DNA from: Thalassoroseus pseudoceratinae
Lineage (GTDB): Bacteria > Planctomycetota > Planctomycetia > Planctomycetales > Planctomycetaceae
Length of the DNA stretch: 64,000 nt
Assembly: GCF_011634775.1 (NCBI RefSeq)
Contig: NZ_JAALXT010000001.1
Location: forward strand, 248,001-312,000
Direction of reading: 5' to 3'
A program made the position numbers and the translations under genes. Below the pieces are notes generated by a model that saw nothing but the letters and a program-made list of their open reading frames with translations, did not search any database and was not told the origin of the DNA. Shown here in pieces: positions 8,889 to 17,853 of this stretch. Every line of letters begins with the position of its first letter. The first letter of the stretch is position 1.

Positions 8889-9553
8889 TGGATTATCAGA
8901 CGCTGATCATCTTCTTGCTTTTCGCCATTGGCTTGGCGTTGATCGTCGCGGAAATCTTCATTCCGTCCGGCGGCTTCATCGCCATTTTGTCGATCCTGAG
9001 CTTTGTCGCGTCCGTCGTCTACGCTCATCGTGTTTGGTGGGAGAGCAATCGCGATGCGTTTTGGATATTCTGCGGATCGACGTTGGCTCTGATACCAGCC
9101 ACCGTTGTCGGGACACTTTGGCTGCTCTCGCGAACTCGGCTGGGGAACGGCGTACTATTGGAAGGTCCCAGTAGCGAAGAAGTCGACCCGTATGCCGCCG
9201 ACGCCGACGAACGAGCGAAACTCATCGGTCAGATCGGTCAATCCGTGACTCTCATGACACCGGGTGGGCTGGTCTCGGTGAACGGCGAGCGATACCATGC
9301 GGTCACTCAGGACGGAATGCTTGACCCTGGTCAACCGGTCGTTGTCGTCGCGATTCAAGGAAATCGTATGTTTGTGCGACGACATCAGCCAGAATATGGG
9401 GAATCAATCGACCAAGATACCAGTTCCACAAAAACGACCGCGAACGATAAAACCGTGAACGGTCATAAGGCTGCGACGAACGAAGATACAACTGCAGATA
9501 CTGACCGTCGCCCTTCGGAACACTCGCTCGATTTCGAGATTCCAGAAACTTAG
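8888..9553 (+). CDS. NfeD-like membrane protein, second copy
   Basis: 221 residues from the ATG at 8888, overlapping the previous stop by one base. The layout matches its neighbour: hydrophobic helices in residues 5-85 (TLIIFLLFAIGLALIVAEIF, then FIAILSILSFVASVVYA), and an OB-fold-like domain with IGQIGQSVTLMTPGGLVSVNGE and a VVVVAIQGNRMFV end. A polar tail of about 55 residues rich in Asp, Thr and Asn has no visible domain. The pair probably arose by tandem duplication and diverged; they may act as two alternative or stacked partners of the FloA protein encoded next. Confidence 0.85.
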   Translation: MDYQTLIIFLLFAIGLALIVAEIFIPSGGFIAILSILSFVASVVYAHRVWWESNRDAFWIFCGSTLALIPATVVGTLWLLSRTRLGNGVLLEGPSSEEVDPYAADADERAKLIGQIGQSVTLMTPGGLVSVNGERYHAVTQDGMLDPGQPVVVVAIQGNRMFVRRHQPEYGESIDQDTSSTKTTANDKTVNGHKAATNEDTTADTDRRPSEHSLDFEIPET

Positions 9554-9610
9554 CCAAAATTACTGACGATACCACAGCGGAAATTCCACCACTTGCAATG
9601 AGGCTGTCTC

Positions 9611-10654
9611 GTGCTCCCAGATTTTAACGATTTAAGCACTCCCATCGTTGTCGTCGCCTGCTTTATCTTGCTTGGTGTCGTCGTATTCTTGGCGGTCTTT
9701 GCCCGCTATTTCACCTTGTGGATTCAAGCCAAGATGACACGGGCGAACATTGGATTCGCCGACTTGGTGATGATGTCATTTCGGAAAGTGAATGCCGCCG
9801 TGATCGTCCGGGCCAAAATCATGGCAGTTCAGTCCGGCGTGATGAACGAGCGACGCATCAGCACACGGGAGTTGGAAGCGCACTATCTCGCGGGCGGCAA
9901 CGTGCCCAACGTGATTCGTGCCCTCATCGCTGCTCACAAAGCGAAGATCGATCTCGATTGGCAATCCGCACAAGCCATCGACCTTGCTGGGCGTGACCTG
10001 CTTGAAGCCGTCCGCACCAGTGTTTATCCGAAGGTGATCGACTGCCCTGACCCACGGAAAAAAGCGGGCACGCTGGACGCTGTCGCGGGCGATGGGATTC
10101 AACTCAAAGCCCGCGCCCGTGTAACCGTGCGGACCAACATCAAACAGCTCGTGGGTGGTGCGACGGAAGAGACGATTGTCGCACGTGTCGGGCAGGGGAT
10201 TGTGCAAGCCATCGGCTCGACCGATTCCTACACCACTGTGCTGGAAAACCCCGACAACATCTCGCGGATCGTGCTGAACCAAGGTCTGGAAGCGCACACA
10301 GCTTACGAAATTGTCTCGATTGACATTGCCGATATCGACGTCGGTGAAAACATCGGGGCGAAGCTCTCCGCAGACCAAGCGGAAGCCGACATGCGAGTGG
10401 CCCAAGCCAAGGCAGAACAACGACGTGCGGATGCGATGGCTCGGGAACAGGAAATGACGGCGAGTGTCCAAGCCAACCGTGCCCAAGTTGTGCTCGCAGA
10501 AGCGGAAGTTCCAAAGGCAACCGCGGAAGCTTTCCAGCAACGGCGATTGGGTCTCATGGACTATTACGAACTCAAGAATGTTCAGGCCGACACCAAAATG
10601 CGAACGTCGATCGCTGGGACCGGCGAGGAATCAAGTCTGTCGCAACGCGACTGA
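9611..10654 (+). CDS. floA: Flotillin-like protein FloA
   Basis: 347 residues from a GTG start with TGAGG upstream. An N-terminal hairpin or TM segment ([20 protein letters not shown]) is followed by the FloA/YqfA signature [21 protein letters not shown], an SPFH domain ([20 protein letters not shown] region, [20 protein letters not shown]) and a C-terminal Ala/Glu-rich coiled coil ([20 protein letters not shown]). FloA assembles into detergent-resistant membrane foci and affects fluidity and protein complexes. Family length is about 330. The nfeD-nfeD-floA order matches the known coupling of NfeD and flotillin genes. Confidence 0.95.
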   Translation: MLPDFNDLSTPIVVVACFILLGVVVFLAVFARYFTLWIQAKMTRANIGFADLVMMSFRKVNAAVIVRAKIMAVQSGVMNERRISTRELEAHYLAGGNVPNVIRALIAAHKAKIDLDWQSAQAIDLAGRDLLEAVRTSVYPKVIDCPDPRKKAGTLDAVAGDGIQLKARARVTVRTNIKQLVGGATEETIVARVGQGIVQAIGSTDSYTTVLENPDNISRIVLNQGLEAHTAYEIVSIDIADIDVGENIGAKLSADQAEADMRVAQAKAEQRRADAMAREQEMTASVQANRAQVVLAEAEVPKATAEAFQQRRLGLMDYYELKNVQADTKMRTSIAGTGEESSLSQRD

Positions 10655-10714
10655 TCTTCGACGAATTGAAGCAATATCATCTCGTAACATCATGTTGCTA
10701 AAGGTTGTCTTCCC

Positions 10715-11386
10715 ATGACTTTTCCCATCGCCGAGCCAATTTTTGCAGCTGCCGGTGAGGCGGTGATCTATCTGTTGGTCGTGGTGTTTACGTTAATCAG
10801 CTGGATTGTCAATTTGGCAAACAGCCAGAAGCAGAAGAACGAGCGACCGACTCGGGAGCGATCGCGACCTCCGCAGCGTCGCCGCGAACGCACTGACGAA
10901 CGCATTCAGAGTGAAATCGAGGTATTCCTGCAGGAAGTTCGCGGCAAACGGGAAGGGCGTCAGAAATCGGCCGAGCCGGAACTCGTCGCGGAAGTGATTC
11001 CAGAGGAAGAACCTCACCCGCACCATGAATCACTTCGTGAGCAAATCGAAGCGAAGAAAAAACAGGCTGAGCAGGAAGCTCGAAAAGCCGCCATGAAGAA
11101 GGCTCGGTTGCGTCCGAAAGTTGGCAAAAAGGAACTGCCACATTTGGAAAGCAATCTGGCGAAAGCTGATTCGCCCGCCCCGATCGTGGCGGAGGCCGTT
11201 TCAGTGCCCCTGACGGAATCCGAACGATCCGCGAAGCGAGCTGAGGCGAACGCGGCGGAAATGCAAGCAGTCTATGGAGCGAAGTTGACTGCCAATTCGT
11301 GGGCAGAAATCTTCCGCGATCCCAATCAGGTTCGGCAAGCGATTGTCCTGAATGAGATTCTCGCCAAACCGAAGTCGCTTCGGTAG
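10715..11386 (+). CDS. TM-anchored, highly charged protein downstream of FloA
   Basis: 223 residues, ATG preceded by AAAGG. One N-terminal TM segment (AVIYLLVVVFTLISWIVNLA, residues about 15-35) leads into a long Arg/Glu/Lys-rich tail likely to be helical (residues 40-160), then a more conserved-looking C-terminus, TANSWAEIFRDPNQVRQAIV, which resembles the end of other planctomycete proteins in this position. I do not recognise a named family. It lies 60 bases after floA on the same strand, so a role in the FloA/NfeD membrane complex is a reasonable inference and nothing more. Confidence 0.75.
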   Translation: MTFPIAEPIFAAAGEAVIYLLVVVFTLISWIVNLANSQKQKNERPTRERSRPPQRRRERTDERIQSEIEVFLQEVRGKREGRQKSAEPELVAEVIPEEEPHPHHESLREQIEAKKKQAEQEARKAAMKKARLRPKVGKKELPHLESNLAKADSPAPIVAEAVSVPLTESERSAKRAEANAAEMQAVYGAKLTANSWAEIFRDPNQVRQAIVLNEILAKPKSLR

Positions 11387-11395
11387 AAAGTCGGT

Positions 11396-12526
11396 ATGGC
11401 CATTGGCTCTCCGATTCGCGTTGTCCTGCTTGCGGACCGGTTCGAGGTCCGAGGTTCATCCGCCTACACGTTGCGGCTGGCGCAGAATCTGAACACCTAC
11501 AACGTCGCTGTAGAAATTGTGACGCCGAATGCTGACGTCATCGAAACAGAGCTTCGTGCCAGACTACCGATCCGGGTCTTTCCACACCTTCAGACACCGG
11601 TTTGGCGGGGTGTCGTTCGTGGAGCGGTTTTAGAACACCTCAAGGAGTTCAAACCGGACCTGATTCACATCCAATCCCGGCAAATGCTGCCCACCGGCAA
11701 TTGGCTTGCACGACATCTGAATGTCCCGCTGGTCTTCACGCTTCATGGATATCTCGAAAGCCGAGAGCGATTGTATTTCGATCGTTCAATCAAACGGCAT
11801 ATCATCTGTGTGAGTCGTTCAGTACGGTCCGAACTTCGTCAACGAACAGGAATTAAAGACGAGTTCACCAGCATCGTTCATACCGGTGTGGAAACGCCCG
11901 CGGTTCTCGATCGCATCCCGGTTTTGTCGCCGCAGAAAACTCCGGTGGTCGGAACTGCCTGTCCGCTCGAAACAGTAAAAGGTCTCCCCTTCTTTCTGGG
12001 TGCCGCACATGCGATCCATCAGGTTCGTGAGGACGTAATGTTTTTGGTCGCCGGTGCTGGTCCGGAGGAAGCCAACTTACGGCGGCTGGTTCGCGTATTG
12101 GATCTGACCAATCACGTCACTTTCGTTCCGAAGCTGCACGACTACACGACCAGTATCCGGGCGATGGACATCTTTTGTTTGCCGTCGCTCAAGCAGGGAC
12201 TGGGAACTATCATGCTCGAAGCGATGGCGTTGGGGAAACCCGTCATTGCAACTGGTGTCGGAGGTGTTTACAGCGTTGTACGAGATGAGGAAACGGGGTT
12301 AGTTGTGCCGCCTTCGGATAGCGCACGTTTGGCCGAACGGATCTTGGAATTATTGAACGATCCACAAGAAGCCCGACGACTGGGTTCGGCGGGCCAAGAT
12401 TTGGTTCACGATGAATTCAGTGTGGAGAAAATGGTTCGGGAAACGGTCGCAGTCTACCGCCGAATTTTAGGCGAGCCCAACCCAACGGAATCCCAGCCAG
12501 AAGCCACCCCTGTCAGCCAAGCCTAA
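11396..12526 (+). CDS. GT4-type glycosyltransferase
   Basis: 376 residues. A GT-B fold glycosyltransferase of family 4 ('group 1'): an N-terminal Rossmann half beginning IRVVLLADRFEVRGSSAYTL, with DLIHIQSRQ and VFTLHGY, then the C-terminal sugar-nucleotide half with VGTACPLETVKGLPFFLGA and the signature FCLPSLKQGLGTIMLEAMAL GKPVIAT, which includes the two Glu of the E-x7-E motif region, and ends with the usual ILELLNDPQEARRLGSAG. The donor and acceptor are unknown. It starts nine bases after the previous stop and probably belongs to the FloA operon. Confidence 0.9.
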   Translation: MAIGSPIRVVLLADRFEVRGSSAYTLRLAQNLNTYNVAVEIVTPNADVIETELRARLPIRVFPHLQTPVWRGVVRGAVLEHLKEFKPDLIHIQSRQMLPTGNWLARHLNVPLVFTLHGYLESRERLYFDRSIKRHIICVSRSVRSELRQRTGIKDEFTSIVHTGVETPAVLDRIPVLSPQKTPVVGTACPLETVKGLPFFLGAAHAIHQVREDVMFLVAGAGPEEANLRRLVRVLDLTNHVTFVPKLHDYTTSIRAMDIFCLPSLKQGLGTIMLEAMALGKPVIATGVGGVYSVVRDEETGLVVPPSDSARLAERILELLNDPQEARRLGSAGQDLVHDEFSVEKMVRETVAVYRRILGEPNPTESQPEATPVSQA

Positions 12527-12549
12527 TCCAGACACGCTTCCCAACTTGC

Positions 12550-13620
12550 TCAGGACCATGCTCGCTGAAAGAACTCGACGAAGTTCCGATAGAGAATGCC
12601 GTCGATATCTTCCTGAGAATAGCCGCGTCGCTCAAGGACATCCGCGAACTTCCCAAGCTCGGCAATCGTCTCCATATCGCCAGGTGATTGTTCTTTGCCG
12701 AAACCACCATCAAGGTCAGTACCGATGCCACAGTGCTTGGCGTTGCCGGCAATCTGACAGATATGGTCCGTGTGATTCGCAATGTCTTCGAGACTGACGG
12801 TGTTCGGGTCGCTCACATGCTTCTTCCAACCGGGCTTGATCATCCAATTGTCAAAGGCAGCCCCGATGACGGAGCCTCGTCCAATCAACGCTTTGATTTG
12901 CTCATCCGTTAATTGCCGATCACCGGGTACCAGGCTCCGACAGTTGTGATGACTGGCGAGCACGGGGCCTTCGAAAATCTCAAGGGCTTCCCAGAAGGAT
13001 TGATCCGCCAGATGGGTCGCATCGAGCAGCATCCCAGCCTGATCCATCTGCTTCAGCAACTCTGGCCCGTCGGCTTTCAATCCGCCTTCACTCCCCGTGC
13101 CGAAACAATAAGGATTCTCGCCGTAGTGTGCCGGGCCAAGGATTCGCAAGCCCGCCGCATACCACTCGTGAATCTGCTCGGGATGCAAAATCGGCTGGCT
13201 GCCTTCCATACTGAGAATGTAGCCGATGGGTAAACCGTTCTGCCCGTCCGGGGTGTCATCGGCGACCCATTCTTGGATATGCTTTTCCAACGTCGGCCAA
13301 TCGGAAATCTCACGCAGTTCACCGCGTTCGGACATGGCTCGGTAATACGCCAACTGACCATAGGCGGCCCCGTAGTCGGCTTCCCGCGATTGAAAGAACG
13401 TCAGTTCGGGGTAGGGGCGATGCAACCTGGGCAACAAAGTCGAAATCGTGATGCCAACTCGCCCGCGTCGTAACTCGGCCCACGAAACGGAGCAGTCACC
13501 CGGAATTTGGTTGGGGAAGTGCTTCTCGAATGTGCGAATTTCCGAGACGGGCTTCATCAAGTCTCGATTCCAGTCGAGAGCATTCCAAGCCATATCGAGA
13601 TGAGCGTCAAAGATCAACAT
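12550..13620 (-). CDS. M19-family membrane dipeptidase
   Basis: 356 residues from the ATG at 13620; in-frame ATG at 13653 and GTG at 13659 are possible but add residues outside the family. The renal-dipeptidase zinc motifs are visible: FDAHLDMAWN (His-x-Asp), GYILSMEGS (bridging Glu), LDATHLADQSF, PVLASHHNCRSL (His) and HCGIGTDLDGGFG. The enzymes hydrolyse dipeptides with broad D/L tolerance. There is no signal peptide, so it is probably cytoplasmic. It is convergent with the glycosyltransferase (24 bases apart) and divergent from the PhyH gene. Confidence 0.92.
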   Translation of the reverse strand: MLIFDAHLDMAWNALDWNRDLMKPVSEIRTFEKHFPNQIPGDCSVSWAELRRGRVGITISTLLPRLHRPYPELTFFQSREADYGAAYGQLAYYRAMSERGELREISDWPTLEKHIQEWVADDTPDGQNGLPIGYILSMEGSQPILHPEQIHEWYAAGLRILGPAHYGENPYCFGTGSEGGLKADGPELLKQMDQAGMLLDATHLADQSFWEALEIFEGPVLASHHNCRSLVPGDRQLTDEQIKALIGRGSVIGAAFDNWMIKPGWKKHVSDPNTVSLEDIANHTDHICQIAGNAKHCGIGTDLDGGFGKEQSPGDMETIAELGKFADVLERRGYSQEDIDGILYRNFVEFFQRAWS

Positions 13621-13798
13621 ATAGTGTATTCCCAATCGGTTCGACCGATCCATAAGCACTGATGGAAAGGCAAAACGACACTCTACCGGTCGCCCTTAGA
13701 ATCGGCAAGCGCATCACGGACAAGCTGTCGGACTGCGAAGTCGACATCAGTTTGGTATCGTAAAGCGGATTGATCCGATCACGACTGAAAGGCATTCG

Positions 13799-14605
13799 AT
13801 GACAGGAACCACCATAGCCCCCGAAGAATCCCACGCATTTGAGACCGATGGTTTTTTCATCGTACCGGGCCTGCTGGATTCGTTGACAACCGAACGACTT
13901 GGGCAAATTGCGCGTCGGGATCGAACACTGGAAGCGGAACGATCGAGTCGGGCTGACGGCGAAGGTGGAGCGGTTGAACTCGTCGTGCGGAATGAACTTC
14001 CGACGGATACCGTCTACGGAGCAATCGTGCGGAGCCACCGGATTGTCAATCGAATGACGGACCTACTCTGCCAAGACGCGGACGATGCGGTTTACCATTA
14101 CCACCACAAGATGATTTGCAAGGAACCACGGACCGGTGGAGCTTGGGCTTGGCACCAAGATTACGGCTATTGGTATAATTTCGGGTGTTTGATGCCGACG
14201 ATGGCGAGTTGTTTGATCGCGGTGGATCGGGCGACGCCGGAGAACGGTTGCCTCCAAGTCTTACGCGGTTCGCACCGAATCGGCCGGATTGATCATGGTC
14301 CCGTCGGGCAGCAAACCGGGGCCGACCCGGAGCGTGTAGCGGTTGCTTGCGAGCGTTTTGAACGTGTTTACGTCAATTTGGAACCCGGTGACGCGGTGTT
14401 CTTTCACGCAAATCTCTTGCACCGATCGGACCAAAACCACAGTGACAACCCACGGTGGGCATTCATCTGTTGCTACAACACGCGATCGAACAACCCATAC
14501 AAGGATTCTCGTCATCCTCGCTATACAGATCTGGAAACCTGGGATGATTCCCAGGTCCTCCAAACCGTGGGGCAGCATTGGAATGCCATCCAATCAACCG
14601 CTTAA
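13799..14605 (+). CDS. Phytanoyl-CoA dioxygenase (PhyH) family protein
   Basis: 268 residues with GAAAGG before the ATG. An Fe(II)/2-oxoglutarate oxygenase of the PhyH/EctD superfamily: the iron triad is His-x-Asp in AWHQDYGYWY and a distal His in LLHRSDQNHSDNPRWAF, whose Arg can bind 2-oxoglutarate. RATPENGCLQVLRGSHR and GDAVFFHANLLH are typical strand motifs. The substrate is unknown; ectoine hydroxylase is a relative but no ectoine genes are nearby. It is divergent from the dipeptidase gene and convergent with the SHD1 gene, with a hairpin between. Confidence 0.9.
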   Translation: MTGTTIAPEESHAFETDGFFIVPGLLDSLTTERLGQIARRDRTLEAERSSRADGEGGAVELVVRNELPTDTVYGAIVRSHRIVNRMTDLLCQDADDAVYHYHHKMICKEPRTGGAWAWHQDYGYWYNFGCLMPTMASCLIAVDRATPENGCLQVLRGSHRIGRIDHGPVGQQTGADPERVAVACERFERVYVNLEPGDAVFFHANLLHRSDQNHSDNPRWAFICCYNTRSNNPYKDSRHPRYTDLETWDDSQVLQTVGQHWNAIQSTA

Positions 14606-14656
14606 ATTCGTCAGGTGTGCCACGCCTCCTGCTAAGAGACTCGGCTTGAAACATGC

Positions 14657-14690
14657 GGAATCGTGACTCACAGTGAGACGCCACGATTCC
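14657..14690. terminator. Bidirectional hairpin between convergent genes
   Basis: GGAATCGTG at 14657-14665 pairs perfectly with CACGATTCC at 14682-14690; an inner CTCAC-A-GTGAG adds five pairs. It lies between the stops at 14605 and 14706. Confidence 0.6.
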
Positions 14691-14705
14691 TAAGTTTCCG
14701 GTCGG

Positions 14706-16250
14706 CTAACTACCGCGAGAAAACTTCACCACCAAGAACACAACCGCCGCAATGACCAGCTTGATGACAATCCCCACGCCTGAAAAACCACCACCAAACG
14801 ATTTATGACATTTCGGGCAACTGCGGGCGTATTTTTCGCTCGCCGCCCATTTGTAATTGCAGTGTTCGCAATCGAATTCGTAGTAGACCAACGAGATCTT
14901 GTCGGTCCGGTGGTCGGCCAAACCGGGCTTGATCCCGCTCGAACCAAAGGACGAGGAAAAATCGGGAAGGCTGGGCTCCGGCATCGTTGGGATGGTGATG
15001 TCTGGCGTCTCCATCTCCATATGACTGCCCGATGCCATCTGATTGCTCGGCCAGGATGGTGTCGAATTCCGCTGTTGTCGCCTTTGCTCTTTGCACTTCG
15101 GGCACTCAAATGCGTGTGAGGACGTCACAAATTTGTAGCCGCAATCCCGGCAAACGTTTTGATAGGTCAAGAACCCACCACCTGTTCGCAAGTCGTCGTA
15201 ACCCGGTGGAACTTCATCGCGAGATGCCTGCTCGGCGTGGCTTCCCGGACCGGATGCCCCCACACCAGGTTGGTACGGGTTCGCAGGCGGGCCGAAGTTT
15301 CGAATTCCTGGCGGTCCGTTGCCGGCGATCTCGCTCGATTGAGCCGCCTTCTCGGCCGCTTTTCGTCTGAGTTCCGCATTCACCCAATCGCGATCCGAAT
15401 CCGACAGGCCAACAATCCGATAGTTTTGATTTTCACCATCGACGTCCAAGACGACTTCCTTCCCAAACACTCGGACAAACTTCGCACCGAGTGTTCGGCC
15501 ATTGCGATCGGTCCAGGTTCGATATCCGTCGGACTTCTGATCGGTGGTTAGTGGCTCCTGATCGACCACGGGAAACACATCGCGAGACTGATCCTTCTTG
15601 ATGGCCTCTTTGATGTAGTCGATGTCATCTCGCACGAAGTTGACGAGCGCAAAGTCACTGACCTGACCATTTTCCGTCCGCAACTTGACGTGGGCCGGCG
15701 CGACCAACTCCAGATAGACGGCTGAAACGTTGCTCCCACGGAGATCCGTCCAAACACGGGCGGCCTCTTCTTCAAGAAGTTCCGGAGTGGGCACGGTCAG
15801 TCCATAGACGTCTCGCTCCGGAACGTTTGCTTGGGGTCTGAGGTCGACTTGGGGCGTTTCCGCGGTGTTCCCTGGAAATCCGGGTGCCTCGGGAAAATTC
15901 GGAACTCCCGGAATGTTAGGCCGCGGAAAACCAGGGATCCCGGAAGCCGCCGCAACCTGCTGACGCGCGCGACTGTTTTCGTAGTCCATCAACTGTGCCA
16001 GCAAACGCTCGTGCTTTCGCTTGAGCATCAAATCAACGAGATAGTCCCGATCTTCCAGGCTAAACGCGGAGAGTGGAAACAACTTCTTGACGGAATTCAG
16101 CGAAATCACCACTTGCCCGTTCCGACACCCAAAGTACTCGCCTCGTACCAGCGTCTCGCCGGAAGGATCCTCCCAATTTCGGGGTCGGCCGCCGAACGCC
16201 AACGTGGGGAAAACAAGGCAAATCAACAGACCGGTTGAGAAGATTTTCAT
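14706..16250 (-). CDS. SHD1-like secreted protein with two zinc ribbons and C-terminal TM
   Basis: 514 residues. A signal peptide (MKIFSTGLLICLVFPTLAFG) is followed by three SHD1-like modules (WEDPSGETLVRGEYFGCRNG near 26; VWTDLRGSNVSAVYLELVAP near 165; YRTWTDRNGRTLGAKFVRVF near 245), each with the 'W...G....A.fv....g.v.L' pattern, and the first and third end in 'Ls..Dr.y'. Gly/Pro-rich linkers follow, then two four-cysteine zinc ribbons (CRDCGYKF...CPKC and CEHCNYKW...CPKC) and a final TM helix (IVIKLVIAAVVFLVVKF). SHD1 is known from yeast Sla1, where it binds NPF peptides; it recurs in Planctomycetes with unknown role. Zinc ribbons in a protein with a signal peptide are odd and leave topology unclear. 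Confidence 0.8.
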   Translation of the reverse strand: MKIFSTGLLICLVFPTLAFGGRPRNWEDPSGETLVRGEYFGCRNGQVVISLNSVKKLFPLSAFSLEDRDYLVDLMLKRKHERLLAQLMDYENSRARQQVAAASGIPGFPRPNIPGVPNFPEAPGFPGNTAETPQVDLRPQANVPERDVYGLTVPTPELLEEEAARVWTDLRGSNVSAVYLELVAPAHVKLRTENGQVSDFALVNFVRDDIDYIKEAIKKDQSRDVFPVVDQEPLTTDQKSDGYRTWTDRNGRTLGAKFVRVFGKEVVLDVDGENQNYRIVGLSDSDRDWVNAELRRKAAEKAAQSSEIAGNGPPGIRNFGPPANPYQPGVGASGPGSHAEQASRDEVPPGYDDLRTGGGFLTYQNVCRDCGYKFVTSSHAFECPKCKEQRRQQRNSTPSWPSNQMASGSHMEMETPDITIPTMPEPSLPDFSSSFGSSGIKPGLADHRTDKISLVYYEFDCEHCNYKWAASEKYARSCPKCHKSFGGGFSGVGIVIKLVIAAVVFLVVKFSRGS

Positions 16251-16619
16251 CTCAGTGTTCCACCGTCGAGAGAGGATCGCGAGAATTCTCGCAGAAGAAG
16301 ATCACGAGAGACCATGGTGAAGAAAGTGCTCAGAAGAGATGTGTCTGAGTGAATATTGAACAAAGGGATAAGTGATCGTAACAAGCCTTGATCCGAGCAT
16401 CAAGAATTATTCGTCAATCATATTTTGGCAGGTTTCCGCAGACAGGCGGGTCGTGCACGTCCTGTAATTTGGAAGAAGGCTTGGGATCATTCCCGTGAGC
16501 CCCCAAGCAATCCGAAAAAAAACTTCCTGATCGGAAGCAAGGTTTCGTTTCTCGGGGAAACGTGTCAAACTATCGATGCAATATGTTTACCGCAGGATCG
16601 TTACGGAACCAAAACCGAC
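16251..16619. other. Divergent intergenic region with 14-bp palindrome
   Basis: 369 bases between the SHD1 gene and nadK; no gene is seen. GCGAGAATTCTCGC at 16279-16292 is a perfect palindrome 29 bases upstream of the SHD1 start and could be an operator or a short hairpin. Confidence 0.5.
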
Positions 16620-17477
16620 ATGGCAACGAACAGTCTCAAGTTGATCGTTCTCGCACGTGACCAAAGTCCACGGGTGCAACAAGCTTGGGGTGAACTCTCC
16701 GACTTCCTGAAGTCCCAGCCGGGTACGGATTTGGTTGCGGCGGAAGTTACGGAGGACTTGCAACTCGATAGTTTGCAAGCAGATCTCGTCGTCGTTTTGG
16801 GTGGAGACGGGGCGATCTTGCGGGCCTGTCGACAGCTTGGCGAAAAGCAACTGCCGATCTTGGGCATCAACCACGGACGTCTCGGATTCTTGGCGGACCT
16901 CTCAAGCGAAGAGTTTCGAGACAACTACCAGCACATTGAGAATCATGAGTACCGAGTGGTCGAACATCTCATGTACGAATGCCGACTCATCCGTGCCGAT
17001 GGCAGTGAGGAACGATGGCTCGGATTGAATGAAGTCGCCATTACGGCTGGGGCGTCGTTTCGAATGATCCGAGTCGACTTGAACATCGACGGCGAGAAGG
17101 TCACCACGTATTCGTGTGACGGCCTGATCGTGAGTACGCCGGTGGGATCGACCGCGCACAGCCTGTCAGCTGGGGGTCCGTTATTGCGGCAAAACCTGCA
17201 GGCGTTTGTGATTACGCCAATTTGCCCTCATACCCTAAGCAACCGACCGTTGGTCGACGGAGCCGATTGCGTGTACCGACTTGCAGTCCCCGAAGCTCCC
17301 GAGGGCGTACTTGTAGTGGTCGACGGTCAAATCCGACGACCGATCGCGTGCGGCGATATCGTCGAAATCCGCCGTGCACCGGTCACATTTCAACTCGCTC
17401 GTTTGCCAAACCACAGTTACTATAGAACTTTACATCGCAAACTTGGGTGGAGCGGGCAGCCCCACTACCGCCGCTGA
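16620..17477 (+). CDS. nadK: NAD kinase
   Basis: 285 residues from the ATG at 16620; the frame is open further upstream to 16425, but that part has no family similarity and the ATG gives the normal length. It phosphorylates NAD to NADP with ATP or polyphosphate. Motifs: VVLGGDGAILRACRQL (GGDG), LGINHGRLGFLAD, the NE segment LGLNEVAI, and DGLIVSTPVGSTAHSLSAGG, then the C-terminal HTLSNRPLV. It is cytoplasmic. A hairpin follows four bases after the stop, and the tiny basic gene is convergent to it. Confidence 0.97.
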   Translation: MATNSLKLIVLARDQSPRVQQAWGELSDFLKSQPGTDLVAAEVTEDLQLDSLQADLVVVLGGDGAILRACRQLGEKQLPILGINHGRLGFLADLSSEEFRDNYQHIENHEYRVVEHLMYECRLIRADGSEERWLGLNEVAITAGASFRMIRVDLNIDGEKVTTYSCDGLIVSTPVGSTAHSLSAGGPLLRQNLQAFVITPICPHTLSNRPLVDGADCVYRLAVPEAPEGVLVVVDGQIRRPIACGDIVEIRRAPVTFQLARLPNHSYYRTLHRKLGWSGQPHYRR

Positions 17478-17480
17478 TGA

Positions 17481-17510
17481 CCCGATTGAGCATCTTACGA
17501 GTCAATCGGG
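17481..17510. terminator. Bidirectional hairpin between nadK and the 32-residue gene
   Basis: CCCGATTGA at 17481-17489 pairs perfectly with TCAATCGGG at 17502-17510. It lies between two convergent stops (17477 and 17530). There is no T-run on either side. Confidence 0.6.
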
Positions 17511-17529
17511 GTTCCGCGAGGTCGTTACA

Positions 17530-17628
17530 TTAGGTCTTGAATTTTTTTCGCTTCAGTTTGCGGGCTTTAGAGCTAGCTGGACGGCGGCCATGGTTGGCCT
17601 TCTTCAATTTTCGCTGTGTTTTTGCCAT
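17530..17628 (-). CDS. 32-residue Lys/Arg-rich basic protein
   Basis: A short open frame on the minus strand starts at ATG 17628 and ends at TAA 17532-17530. It encodes MAKTQRKLKKANHGRRPASS and then 12 residues ending RKKFKT: 16 of 32 residues are Lys or Arg and none is acidic. Such composition is typical of small ribosome-associated or nucleic-acid-binding proteins, and the MAKTQRK start with clean hairpin behind it argues that it is real. I see no good Shine-Dalgarno before the ATG. A ribosomal function is inferred from composition only. Confidence 0.6.
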   Translation of the reverse strand: MAKTQRKLKKANHGRRPASSKARKLKRKKFKT

Positions 17629-17853
17629 GACAGTGACTACTACAACCGATGCTTAAAACAAAAGAGTTTGAGTTTCTTTTGAAATTATAGAACTTTCGCG
17701 ACAAAATCGAAAGAGGCAAACGGTGTCAATTTTGCACCGTTCCGATCATCGACGTCTCTATTTTCGTCTTTGATCCGGTACTGGGTGTGTCAATTCACGA
17801 TCAATCGCGCCGAAACCTCCGATTCCATAGGAATCCTTCAACGCATCGCGTGT

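Noticed and set aside
9776-10540. Open frame of 254 codons opposite floA
   Set aside because: FloA is unmistakable on the plus strand; the antisense frame has no ribosome-binding site.
16425-16619. N-terminal extension of NAD kinase
   Set aside because: 65 extra residues have no similarity to the family and no start signal; the ATG at 16620 gives the standard length.
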